Notes under the pieces: generated by a model
Seen by the model: only the letters and a program-made list of their open reading frames with translations
The model's database searches: none
What the model was told of the DNA's origin: nothing
Program-made: the position numbers and the translations under genes
Source of the DNA: Paenibacillus sp. DMB20
GTDB lineage: Bacteria > Bacillota > Bacilli > Paenibacillales > Paenibacillaceae
DNA: 64,000 nt
Direction: 5' to 3'
Assembly (NCBI RefSeq): GCF_000987955.1
Contig: NZ_LAZU01000003.1
Coordinates: 1 to 64,000, forward strand
Shown here: positions 1 to 6,494 of the stretch, in pieces
Position numbering within the stretch: the stretch's first letter is position 1
Layout: the number at the start of each line of letters is the position of its first letter

Positions 1-153
1 CTTCAATTCCTCCAGAATAGCCAGGACCCGCTGAAGATCTTCTTCTGAATGGTAAAACGGAAACGGTTTATACATACAATCTTGGTAAGAAAGAAACGCA
101 GCAGCAACGCTTTTTCCTTTCGCAACATCGATACTTAGAACAGGTTGATTCAT
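1..153 (-). CDS. IS110-family transposase, N-terminal part (cut by window edge)
   Basis: The reverse complement reads MNQPVLSIDVAKGKSVAAAF, then continues open for 51 codons to the window edge. The SIDVAKGKS stretch matches the first acidic motif of the RuvC-like DEDD catalytic domain of IS110-family recombinases. The start codon is preceded by AAGGAGG with a short spacer. IS110 enzymes excise and insert circular intermediates and, in studied members, are guided by an RNA encoded in the non-coding end of the element. The C-terminal serine domain would lie outside the window, so intactness cannot be judged. Family assignment is from motif and length pattern; the individual IS is not identified. 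Confidence 0.8.
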   Translation of the reverse strand, partial: MNQPVLSIDVAKGKSVAAAFLSYQDCMYKPFPFYHSEEDLQRVLAILEELK

Positions 154-380
154 ATAACCTCCTTAAATAAACCGGGGCAAGCACTTTTGCTCTCCACAGG
201 TTGGCACGGTGATACGTGTTCTAGACCCAACCAGCTGAATCGGGGTATGAACAAAAGGCTAGGGCGTACAACACTTTATGCGACAGGATCTGTGTCCTAA
301 CAAAACATATGTTTTTCAGCCCGGTGTTTTCTCCAGTATAAAAGAAAAAGTTCATCCCCGAACCAGTCGGGTATGAACTG
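154..380 (-). ncRNA. IS110 non-coding end, possible bridge-RNA region
   Basis: This stretch lies directly upstream of the IS110 transposase, where IS110-group elements encode their bridge RNA. It has no ORF but is rich in structure. There is a 13-bp stem with one mismatch at 349-361/367-379 around loop ACCAG. A stem GGTTGG/CCAACC (199-204/227-232) encloses an inner CACG/CGTG stem with an asymmetric internal loop. There is also a small AGGA/TCCT hairpin near 285-298. The phrase GGGTATGAAC occurs twice (243-252 and 369-378, first copy preceded by an extra G). Stem-loop followed by internal-loop hairpins is the layout known for bridge RNAs; the RNA itself is an inference. Confidence 0.4.
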
Positions 381-384
381 AGAA

Positions 385-500
385 TACCAACAAAACATTT
401 ACGCTGCGGGGCGCTGGCCCTTGGTCCAAGAGATCGTCACGAATACACCCATCTACGGTGGACGTCGTGAACGTTGGACCGTTATCGGAAATTCATGCAA
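385..500 (+). repeat. Dispersed intergenic repeat, copy A (complete)
   Basis: The left end reads AATACCAACAAAACATTTACGCTGC and the right end CGTTATCGGAAAT (about 479-492). Between them lies an imperfect hairpin: TCACGA (436-441) pairs with TCGTGA (465-470) and CACC with GGTG, with unpaired bases in the stem. The same ends recur at nine other places before 12.9 kb. It separates the IS110 end from the first small gene. Confidence 0.55.
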
Positions 501-578
501 CTATATTATTAACACCAGAAATATCGCAATTATAATTTTTTTGAACCATTAAAAACTATGAGCGGGTGAAATTATTGC

Positions 579-767
579 ATGAGCCCAATATCATTAATCG
601 GTTTGATATGCTTAATAAGTGCAATAATACAGATAAACTACCCCGAATTTATTTTGAGACTCAAACCTTTTGGAGTACGATCAATAGAATCTATAAAACT
701 AGGCGGTATTATAGCACTTGTTGTGAGCCCATTAATTATCTTATTTGATTTTTTTATATTGAAATAA
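579..767 (+). CDS. Small membrane protein, 62 aa
   Basis: The product begins MSPISLIGLICLISAIIQIN and ends in a second hydrophobic run (about residues 41-61), with a short charged link containing PEFILRLKPF. This two-helix layout resembles small DUF6199-like proteins of Bacillales, but I do not firmly recognise it. The ribosome binding site is weak (GCGGGTG, about 11 bases upstream). A second ORF in another frame (566-748) overlaps it and lacks protein-like character, so this frame is preferred. It lies between repeat copies A and B, like a one-gene cassette. The sequence is AT-rich like its neighbours. Confidence 0.5.
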   Translation: MSPISLIGLICLISAIIQINYPEFILRLKPFGVRSIESIKLGGIIALVVSPLIILFDFFILK

Positions 768-802
768 GTAATGAAGGAATATAATTTAAGTGAGTTCAGG
801 CA

Positions 803-890
803 GATAACCCTACAAGCTAAGTAGAAAAGCCACCCAGTTGCATTCGCTCCTTAAGCCTCTCGGGTTCGTGAGTACAGAAACGTTATCAGA
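803..890 (+). repeat. Dispersed intergenic repeat, copy B (complete)
   Basis: GATAAC at 803-808 and GTTATC at 882-887 are exact inverted repeats 85 bases apart, outer end to outer end. The right end reads GTGAGTACAGAAACGTTATC then AGAAA, closely matching copy H (9150-9178) and copy A. The acetyltransferase gene starts about 40 bases later. Confidence 0.55.
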
Positions 891-925
891 AACCGGTGCA
901 AATTTATATAAAAGGGAGATCGTTT

Positions 926-1447
926 ATGGATGAATTGAAGTTAATCGAACCTTCTTTAGAATATCAGGATGAGTATCTAGACATGATTAACGAATGGAGA
1001 AGCACTGGTGAGAGAATGATTCCGTTCGTACTGAGATTGGATTGCAGTAATTTTGATTCGTTTCTAGATGAGATACATAAATTAAAAACTAGTAAAGACC
1101 TAGGGGAAAATAAAGTAAACAGTTCGACTTTCTTATTAGTGAATAAAAAAGGAAGAGTACTGGGTGCAAGCAATATAAGACATGAATTGAATGAGCAATT
1201 ACTTAATACTGGAGGGCATATTGGATACGGAATTAGACCGAGTGAGAGAATGAAAGGGAATGCAACTCGATTATTGGCCATGGCGTTAGATAAAGCCAAA
1301 GTACAAGGTATTAGAAAAGTGTTAGTAACATGCGATAAAGACAATGTAGGATCAGCAAGGACTATCATAAAAAATAGTGGAAGGCTAGATTCAGAAGACA
1401 TAGTAGACGGAATAATAATACAAAGATATTGGATTGAAAATGATTGA
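926..1447 (+). CDS. GNAT family N-acetyltransferase
   Basis: The 173-residue product begins MDELKLIEPSLEYQDEYLDM. It would transfer an acetyl group from acetyl-CoA to an amine; the substrate is unknown. The middle region GYGIRPSERMKGNATRLLAM gives the strand and acetyl-CoA-binding loop (R-x-x-G/A type, here as RMKGNA) typical of the fold, followed by a helix and a strand ending in CDKDNVGSARTI, which is the usual N-x-x-S segment. Length fits a single GNAT domain. The start at 926 was chosen over 896 because GGGAG lies about 10 bases upstream of 926. It stands alone, framed by repeats B and C, and its AT-rich codon use is unlike the large genes nearby. Confidence 0.8.
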   Translation: MDELKLIEPSLEYQDEYLDMINEWRSTGERMIPFVLRLDCSNFDSFLDEIHKLKTSKDLGENKVNSSTFLLVNKKGRVLGASNIRHELNEQLLNTGGHIGYGIRPSERMKGNATRLLAMALDKAKVQGIRKVLVTCDKDNVGSARTIIKNSGRLDSEDIVDGIIIQRYWIEND

Positions 1448-1503
1448 GCACATCATAAGCTAAGCAATATTTGAAAGGCCATTCTGAGAAGGCGCCGATA
1501 TCA

Positions 1504-1545
1504 GATAACATCTTATCTACGCTGCGAGCCGTTCGACACTTGGTC
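1504..1545 (+). repeat. Dispersed intergenic repeat, copy C (left half)
   Basis: GATAACATCTTATCTACGCT followed by GCGAGCC matches the left end of the family. A clear ACGTTATC right end is not visible downstream, so this copy looks truncated or decayed. It sits between the GNAT gene and the next ORF. Confidence 0.45.
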
Positions 1546-1665
1546 GCGTGATGTGTAAAGCAAGGGAAGTTGGATATTATTTATAAGATATAAGGTAGTC
1601 AAAAAATAATTCCATCAAAAGCGCATAGATGCCGTACACACAATTTTTTGTAGGGGGATTGCATT

Positions 1666-2163
1666 ATGGACGATACAAATGTGCTAATGGAGCAATACGT
1701 ATCCATTAAAGATATAGCAAAACGCAATGCGATTTTAAAGCAGTTAATTTTCAATCTTCCTACCGATGGAAAGGACTTTTTTCTTAAGGCATTTAAAAAA
1801 GAACGCTATCTTGATATGAAGCTAACTGCGGTCAGAGGTTATGCAGCATACGCCGACCAGAATGAAGTTGCTGTCCTCATGAAAAAAATGCTGGAGCTTC
1901 TAAAGAAGCGTCCAGAAAGCACGCCATATAATTATCAGGAGTATGAAATATTGCGTTCTTCTTTTTTGATGCAGTACTTATTGAGACAATACAATTATGA
2001 ATGCTTCAAGACTTTTAATGATCAGTTGGAACAACAATACAATGCTATGCCGGAAGCGTTTAAGGGGATTTTCACCTGTGATGAAAATGGAGAAGCGGTT
2101 CAGTTGATTTCGCCGAAAGAATCTCAGAAACGTATAGATGATTTCTTCTCAAGAAATAAATGA
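1666..2163 (+). CDS. Uncharacterised helical protein, 165 aa
   Basis: The product begins MDDTNVLMEQYVSIKDIAKR. I do not recognise a family. The sequence is mostly charged amphipathic helix with a HEAT-like feel (KKERYLDMKLTAVRGYAAYA, then MKKMLELLKKRPES). It has no signal peptide or membrane segment, so it is probably cytoplasmic. Its size and solitary position are reminiscent of immunity-type proteins, but nothing in the sequence proves that. The start has GGGGG about 7 bases upstream. It lies in the repeat-bounded AT-rich tract, so recent transfer is plausible. Confidence 0.65.
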   Translation: MDDTNVLMEQYVSIKDIAKRNAILKQLIFNLPTDGKDFFLKAFKKERYLDMKLTAVRGYAAYADQNEVAVLMKKMLELLKKRPESTPYNYQEYEILRSSFLMQYLLRQYNYECFKTFNDQLEQQYNAMPEAFKGIFTCDENGEAVQLISPKESQKRIDDFFSRNK

Positions 2164-2295
2164 TACAGAAGATCAACCATTTGCAAGTGCAACAACTTGG
2201 CGATGATAAATCAGAACGTTGATATTAAGAAGGTAAGATATAACTACAATTGAAAACTGGGTGGGCATGGTTTCCCTTTGAAAGGAGGTGAAGCC

Positions 2296-2376
2296 ATGGA
2301 GGCAAAAGATGTAATAACGATCATGCTCCTCTTTGGAACATTCATTCTTGCTCTAATAACATACATTAAATCATAA
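2296..2376 (+). CDS. Putative holin-like type I toxin, 26 aa
   Basis: A strong AAAGGAGGTG precedes ATG at 2296. The peptide begins MEAKDVITIMLLFGTFILAL and ends TYIKS, a single hydrophobic helix with a charged start and lysine tail. This matches the small holin-like toxins of type I toxin-antitoxin modules in Bacillales, which insert in the membrane and are silenced by an antisense RNA. CCTTTGAAAGG (2275-2285) could fold back over the ribosome binding site, as in other such mRNAs. The antisense antitoxin is not directly visible. AACC...GGTT followed by T residues on the minus strand (about 2395-2410) could be its terminator or promoter-end structure. Confidence 0.6.
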   Translation: MEAKDVITIMLLFGTFILALITYIKS

Positions 2377-2415
2377 CAACAAGAGAAAGTAAAAAACCAC
2401 CCAAAGGTTGATAAA

Positions 2416-2690
2416 GTGCACCTCTTAGAAGAGACATTGGAAAAACCCCTTGGTTAATCCGATGAAATCTAAGGGGTGCATTTTTCATGGCGAATAAAGG
2501 TCAGAAGTTTCAGCATTATCAAGAATCCGTAAAACGTGAGGCTATCTGACTACATCTGGAAAAGTGGAATAATAACACAATGAAAAAATGTATCAAAGCT
2601 AATCGAATTGAAACCTGACTATAAGAAAAAAGGTAAGATGAAGGTAAAAATGAAGATGGTATATCCCTGTAATATACAACGTGGCTAAAC
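2416..2690 (+). mobile_element. IS3-family (IS150-like) relic: left end plus dead orfA
   Basis: GTGCACCTCTTAGAAGAGAC at 2416 and AAATCTAAGGGGTGCATTTTT ending at 2485 form the long inverted structure typical of the left end of IS3-type elements. It is followed at once by ATGGCGAATAAAGG (2487), which encodes MANKGQKFQHYQESVKREAI and then a stop at 2547-2549. This is the recognisable N-terminus of IS3-type OrfA (helix-turn-helix). The downstream sequence keeps scattered OrfA-like residues (LHLEKW, MKKCIKANRIE) with more stops. There is no OrfB. It is a long-dead fragment. A solo copy of the same end lies at 40754. Confidence 0.6.
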
Positions 2691-2697
2691 TGCGGGC

Positions 2698-2811
2698 GTA
2701 CCTCTGGTAAGCGGAGCAGAAGATAATGATGTACCAAGACTTGCTGAAATACAAAAAGCCAGTTTTGAAGAAGATTCAAAACATTTTGATAATAACGAAT
2801 GTGAACATTGA
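2698..2811 (+). pseudogene. GNAT acetyltransferase fragment
   Basis: The frame starting at 2698 reads VPLVSGAEDNDVPRLAEIQK and continues to SKHFDNNECEH before a stop. ENDVPRLAEIQKASFEED is the usual first strand-helix of many GNAT proteins. There is no start codon and no acetyl-CoA-binding core, so only an N-terminal scrap remains beside the IS3 relic, which may have caused the break. Confidence 0.4.
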
Positions 2812-2921
2812 ATAAAGTATTCGTTAATATAATAATGAATAGATATTCAGTACATTTGTAAGCGCTTAACTATTTATAACGGATTTTATTTCAAGAATAT
2901 CCAGTCTGGAGGGGGTCCCGC

Positions 2922-5330
2922 ATGAAGCTTTTGGCCGCAGTAACTGTTCCAAGCGTGAAACGGCGCAAGAAACGTTGGCCGCGCGTTACCGGAATCATTG
3001 TTTTGGTTTTAGTGCTTTTGATTGCCTGCGCAGGGGGATACGTATATTGGTTCGTGAATAAAAGTCTGCCTGTCGTTCAGGGGAAACTCAGCATTTCTGG
3101 ACTGGAAAAGGAAGTTACGGTATGGAGGGATGCTTCCGGCGTGCCGCATATCGAGGCGCAAAACGAACATGATCTCTACATGGCTCAAGGCTACGTAACA
3201 GCGCAGGATCGCATGTTCCAGATGGATTTAAGCCGCAGGCAGGCTTCCGGGCAGCTTAGTGAAGTGGTGGGGGCTAAGGCTATCGACCGCGATAAATTTT
3301 TCCGTGCGTTCAGTTTACGGAGGGCGGCAGAGGTATCTATTGATGCTTACTCGAAAGAGTCCAGACAGGTGCTGCAATGGTATGCGGATGGCGTCAACAA
3401 TTATATCAAACATGCCAAAGCCACTAGGTCGCTGCCGGTCGAATTTGCGATATTGGGGTATGAACCCGAGGAATGGCAGCCGGTGGACTCCTTGACGATC
3501 GGCAAATACATGGCCTATGATCTGGCGGGCAACTGGGAGGGGCAGGCTTTCAGATATGCCATGGCGCAGAAGCTGTCCGCCGAGAAATTTCAGTCGCTTA
3601 TGCCAACCTATCCGAAGAATGGTGCATTGATCATCCAGGCGCTGAAAGAACATCCGCTTGATCTGACGGCGCTGGCTGCCGCCGCGGTTCCGCGAAATCC
3701 GTATAACGGCAGCAACAACTGGGTCGTATCGGGAGAGAAATCGGCTTCCGGCAAGCCGATGTTGGCCAATGACCCGCATTTAGGGTTAAGTACGCCGTCC
3801 ATCTGGTATGAGACACATCTCTCGGCGCCGGGGTTGAACGTAAGCGGCGTGATTTTTGCGGGCGTTCCGGGGATTATTCTCGGGCACAATGACACGATTG
3901 CCTGGGGCGTGACGAATTTGAAGCCGGACGTGCAGGATCTCTATATTGAAAAAAGAAACCCGGACAATCCCAATCAATTCGAATATATGGGCAAATGGGA
4001 GGATGCCAAGGTTTATAAAGAGGAGATTAAGGTAAAAGGCGAGGCTCCGGTGCCGTATGAAGTTGTCGTGACCCGGCATGGGCCGATTATCTCTGAATTC
4101 GCGCATGACCAGCGGCAGGAAACGGCGCTTGCGATGAAATGGACCGCCCTGAATGCAACGACGGAGCTCGAAGCGGTTCAGATGTTTGCGAAAGCGCGGA
4201 ACTGGGAGGAGTTTAAGCAGGCGTTGAAGTATTTTGAAGCACCTGCACAAAATTTTGTTTTTGTTTCTACGGACGGCACGATTGCCTACCGTGGGAACGG
4301 CCTGATTCCGATCCGCAAAAAAGGCGACGGTTCGGTTCCGGTACCGGGATGGACCGATGAATATGAGTGGACGGGATATATCCCATGGGATGAACTGCCC
4401 ACAACCGTTAACCCAAAGGTAGGGTTTATCGCTACGGCGAACAATAAAGTGATCGGCGACAGCTATCCGTATCATCTGACGGACGATTGGTCCCAGCCAT
4501 ACCGCGAAGCGCGTATCCATCAGATGCTGTCTGCCAAGGATAAGCTGACCGTAGGGGATATGAAAAAACTTCAATTTGACCGCCATAACCTTCAGGCGGA
4601 AGAGTTTTTGGATAGGCTGATTGCCAAGATCGAAGACTCGCCGGATTTGCGGCAGATCGACCGGGATACGCTTTCGCTTTTGCAAGACTGGAATAAAGTG
4701 AATGATCCGGAACAGGCTGCGCCATTAGGCTATGAGCTATGGATGCAGAGTTTTGATGATGTGCTGTTCAAACCCGAAATCAACGCTGACATGATGGATC
4801 TGTTTAACAATAAGTCCGTCGTAAAGGATGAAATGCTCCGCAGGGCGCTTCAAGGTGAGCGGGAGCCATGGATCGACGAAAAAGGCGGAATCGAAAAGGT
4901 GGCGCTGCAGGCATTTCAGCTGGCTGTGGATCAGGCTGCTTCACTGCAGGGCAAACATCCGGACAAATGGCGATGGGGCAAGTTCCATCAGGTGGACTTT
5001 GCCCATCCTCTTGGCACTGTGAAGCCGCTGGATCTGATTTTTAACGCCAAGACCGCCTCGATGGGTGGCGGGTGGGTCACCGTCGGGGCTGCAGGTTGGA
5101 ATTCAGAGAGCGGAGAAGTCACCCATGGGGCACCGTGGCGAACGGTCATCGATATGTCCGATCCGACCCGCTCGTTTAATGTGGTGGGACCCGGCCAATC
5201 CGGAAATGTGTTAAGCAAGTGGTATCATGACCAGGTGGATGACTGGACTACCGGACAATACCATATCACGAGTATCGTACCGAATGAATACCGAAAGGCA
5301 GGAAATGAGCTGAAATTAGTACCGGAATGA
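2922..5330 (+). CDS. Penicillin acylase family protein (peptidase S45)
   Basis: The 802-residue protein is an N-terminal nucleophile hydrolase of the penicillin/acyl-homoserine-lactone acylase group, which cleave amide-linked acyl chains. Residues about 23-46 form a membrane or signal segment after a basic start (KRRKKRWPR). The alpha-chain motif VWRDASGVPHIEAQNEHDLY is followed by GYVTAQDRMFQMD. The autoprocessing site is NGSNNWVVSG with Ser264 as predicted beta-chain nucleophile, and later NDPHL is typical. Length fits the family. Probably membrane-anchored on the outer face. The start has GGAGGGGG. A terminator follows, so it is a single-gene unit. The real substrate (beta-lactam, acyl-lactone, other amide) cannot be told. 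Confidence 0.9.
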   Translation: MKLLAAVTVPSVKRRKKRWPRVTGIIVLVLVLLIACAGGYVYWFVNKSLPVVQGKLSISGLEKEVTVWRDASGVPHIEAQNEHDLYMAQGYVTAQDRMFQMDLSRRQASGQLSEVVGAKAIDRDKFFRAFSLRRAAEVSIDAYSKESRQVLQWYADGVNNYIKHAKATRSLPVEFAILGYEPEEWQPVDSLTIGKYMAYDLAGNWEGQAFRYAMAQKLSAEKFQSLMPTYPKNGALIIQALKEHPLDLTALAAAAVPRNPYNGSNNWVVSGEKSASGKPMLANDPHLGLSTPSIWYETHLSAPGLNVSGVIFAGVPGIILGHNDTIAWGVTNLKPDVQDLYIEKRNPDNPNQFEYMGKWEDAKVYKEEIKVKGEAPVPYEVVVTRHGPIISEFAHDQRQETALAMKWTALNATTELEAVQMFAKARNWEEFKQALKYFEAPAQNFVFVSTDGTIAYRGNGLIPIRKKGDGSVPVPGWTDEYEWTGYIPWDELPTTVNPKVGFIATANNKVIGDSYPYHLTDDWSQPYREARIHQMLSAKDKLTVGDMKKLQFDRHNLQAEEFLDRLIAKIEDSPDLRQIDRDTLSLLQDWNKVNDPEQAAPLGYELWMQSFDDVLFKPEINADMMDLFNNKSVVKDEMLRRALQGEREPWIDEKGGIEKVALQAFQLAVDQAASLQGKHPDKWRWGKFHQVDFAHPLGTVKPLDLIFNAKTASMGGGWVTVGAAGWNSESGEVTHGAPWRTVIDMSDPTRSFNVVGPGQSGNVLSKWYHDQVDDWTTGQYHITSIVPNEYRKAGNELKLVPE

Positions 5331-5367
5331 GGGAAGATACGATAGTAGTCCTATATTTTGTACTTTG

Positions 5368-5394
5368 AAGCAGCCCCATGCGGGCTGCTTTTTT
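5368..5394 (+). terminator. Rho-independent terminator after the acylase gene
   Basis: AAGCAGCCC (5368-5376) pairs perfectly with GGGCTGCTT (5382-5390) around loop CATGC and is followed by T residues to 5394. Confidence 0.9.
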
Positions 5395-5417
5395 ACCCTG
5401 GAAAACGACGGCAGCAC

Positions 5418-5450
5418 ATAACACGGTATCTACACTGCCAGCTTTGCCCT
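5418..5450 (+). repeat. Dispersed intergenic repeat, degenerate copy J
   Basis: ATAACACGGTATCTACACTG followed by CCAGC closely matches copy C (ATAACATCTTATCTACGCTG then CGAGCC). No right end is visible. It lies in the non-coding stretch after the acylase terminator. Confidence 0.35.
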
Positions 5451-5533
5451 CGGTTTGCAAATAGTATGAAGCAGAGAAGAAAAGTCAGTGAAGAACCCTG
5501 CGAGGCTAAGTCCGTCGAACTCGGCGATTGCAG

Positions 5534-5572
5534 GATAACAAGAAGCACGAAGTATCGGAAGACGTTACGTGT
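5534..5572 (+). repeat. Dispersed intergenic repeat, degenerate copy I
   Basis: GATAACAAGAAGCACG matches the left end of copy G (GATAACAAGACATCACGCTG), and GACGTTACG about 25 bases later could be a worn right end. The rest of 5395-5564 shows no gene. Confidence 0.35.
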
Positions 5573-5780
5573 CTTCGTCAATTCTGTATTCTAAAATATC
5601 TCCAGGCTGGCATTCTAAAGCCTTGCAAATCGCCTCTAAAGTGGTTAATCGGATCGCTTTTGCCTTACCATTCTTCAATATGGAGAGATTAGCCATCGTT
5701 ATGCCGACCCTTTCCGAAAGTTCTGTAACACTCATTTTCCTTTTAGCCAACATCACATCAATATTGATTATAATGGCCAT
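5565..5780 (-). CDS. XRE-family helix-turn-helix regulator (YozG-like)
   Basis: The product begins MAIIINIDVMLAKRKMSVTE and carries one Cro/CI-type helix-turn-helix (VTELSERVGITMANLSILKN, then KAKAIRLTTLEAICKALECQ), ending in PGDILEYR. This is the small family that pairs with DUF2975 membrane proteins, as YozG does with YoaS in Bacillus subtilis. The start at 5780 (ATG) is preferred over GTG at 5789 because GAGGTG lies at the right distance upstream and overlaps the GTG. It follows the DUF2975 gene by 10 bases, so the two are one transcript. It probably represses its own promoter, perhaps at the palindrome at 6311-6333. Confidence 0.9.
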   Translation of the reverse strand: MAIIINIDVMLAKRKMSVTELSERVGITMANLSILKNGKAKAIRLTTLEAICKALECQPGDILEYRIDEDT

Positions 5781-5790
5781 GTTATTCACC

Positions 5791-6267
5791 TCAAACTATT
5801 AGGTCATTTTCTGATTTTATATCGATGGCTTGTTGCAAAAGCCTTTGAAGAACTGCAGAAAAGACTGCGATGACCATTGAAGCAAAGACAGGGACCATTC
5901 CGATTATTATGAGACCCGGGGCATCGTCTTTTTCTGCTACGAGATAAACGAACGGCATCATTACCACATACAAGGCACTGATTGTGATGGCACAGTATTT
6001 TATTTTCTTTAAAGCTCTTACAGAAATGTTAGAGAACGCATTGTCCTTGTCAATGTAGCTTAGAAGTCGGAACGCCTGATACAACGCAGCGAAAAACGGT
6101 ATCACGGATACATACATAATGATTACGATGGGATATAGGATATGGGCATAATCTGGATTTACCGGATTATTAGCTAACCAAGGTAAGCCAAATATACATA
6201 AAGCAAGAACTGGAGTTCCAATAAGAAAAACAGCTATTTTTAAAAAGATTGTTGAACCTCGTTTCAT
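5791..6267 (-). CDS. DUF2975 membrane protein (YoaS-like)
   Basis: The product begins MKRGSTIFLKIAVFLIGTPV and has four hydrophobic segments separated by short loops, including SYIDKDNAFSNISVRALKKI, the most conserved cytoplasmic part of the DUF2975 family. Length (158 residues) is normal. The start at 6267 has AGTGAGGTG upstream; the earlier GTG in frame overlaps this site. It is the first gene of a two-gene unit with the XRE regulator. The role of the family is not established; the pairing suggests that the membrane protein senses something and modulates the regulator. Confidence 0.85.
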   Translation of the reverse strand: MKRGSTIFLKIAVFLIGTPVLALCIFGLPWLANNPVNPDYAHILYPIVIIMYVSVIPFFAALYQAFRLLSYIDKDNAFSNISVRALKKIKYCAITISALYVVMMPFVYLVAEKDDAPGLIIIGMVPVFASMVIAVFSAVLQRLLQQAIDIKSENDLIV

Positions 6268-6310
6268 AGCAAGCACCTCACTTATTTTTCGTCACTTGAA
6301 TTTAACACAT

Positions 6311-6333
6311 AATTTATTGTAATACAATAAATT
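6311..6333. promoter_or_regulatory. Perfect palindrome upstream of the DUF2975/XRE pair
   Basis: AATTTATTGT (6311-6320) and ACAATAAATT (6324-6333) are exact inverted repeats around AAT, in a very AT-rich stretch about 45 bases upstream of the DUF2975 start. It is a good candidate operator for the XRE protein. No clear -35/-10 pair could be fixed. Confidence 0.5.
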
Positions 6334-6430
6334 ATTATTGCATTTTATTATAATATTATTGTTATAAAACATACTTCCCATTTAATAAAAAGATAAAAAA
6401 GCATTCCTCATTACAAAGACAAACTCAAAT

Positions 6431-6461
6431 AGCGCGCGCCGATTGAGCATCGGCACGCGCT
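6431..6461 (-). terminator. GC-rich hairpin after the sugar dehydrogenase gene
   Basis: AGCGCGCGCCGAT (6431-6443) pairs with ATCGGCACGCGCT (6449-6461), one mismatch, loop TGAGC. It lies 34 bases beyond the stop of the minus-strand gene. The following minus-strand tract has only short T runs, so termination may be imperfect. Confidence 0.6.
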
Positions 6462-6494
6462 GAGCTGCATAGCTTTTTTATTTATTGAAGTTCG

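Noticed and set aside
566..748. A 60-codon frame overlapping the small membrane protein
   Set aside because: The other frame (579-767) has a clear two-helix membrane pattern; this one has no coherent pattern.
3786..4685. A 299-codon minus-strand frame opposite the acylase gene
   Set aside because: It is a shadow of the strong S45 acylase gene; its translation is rich in Arg/His/Pro without any family motif.
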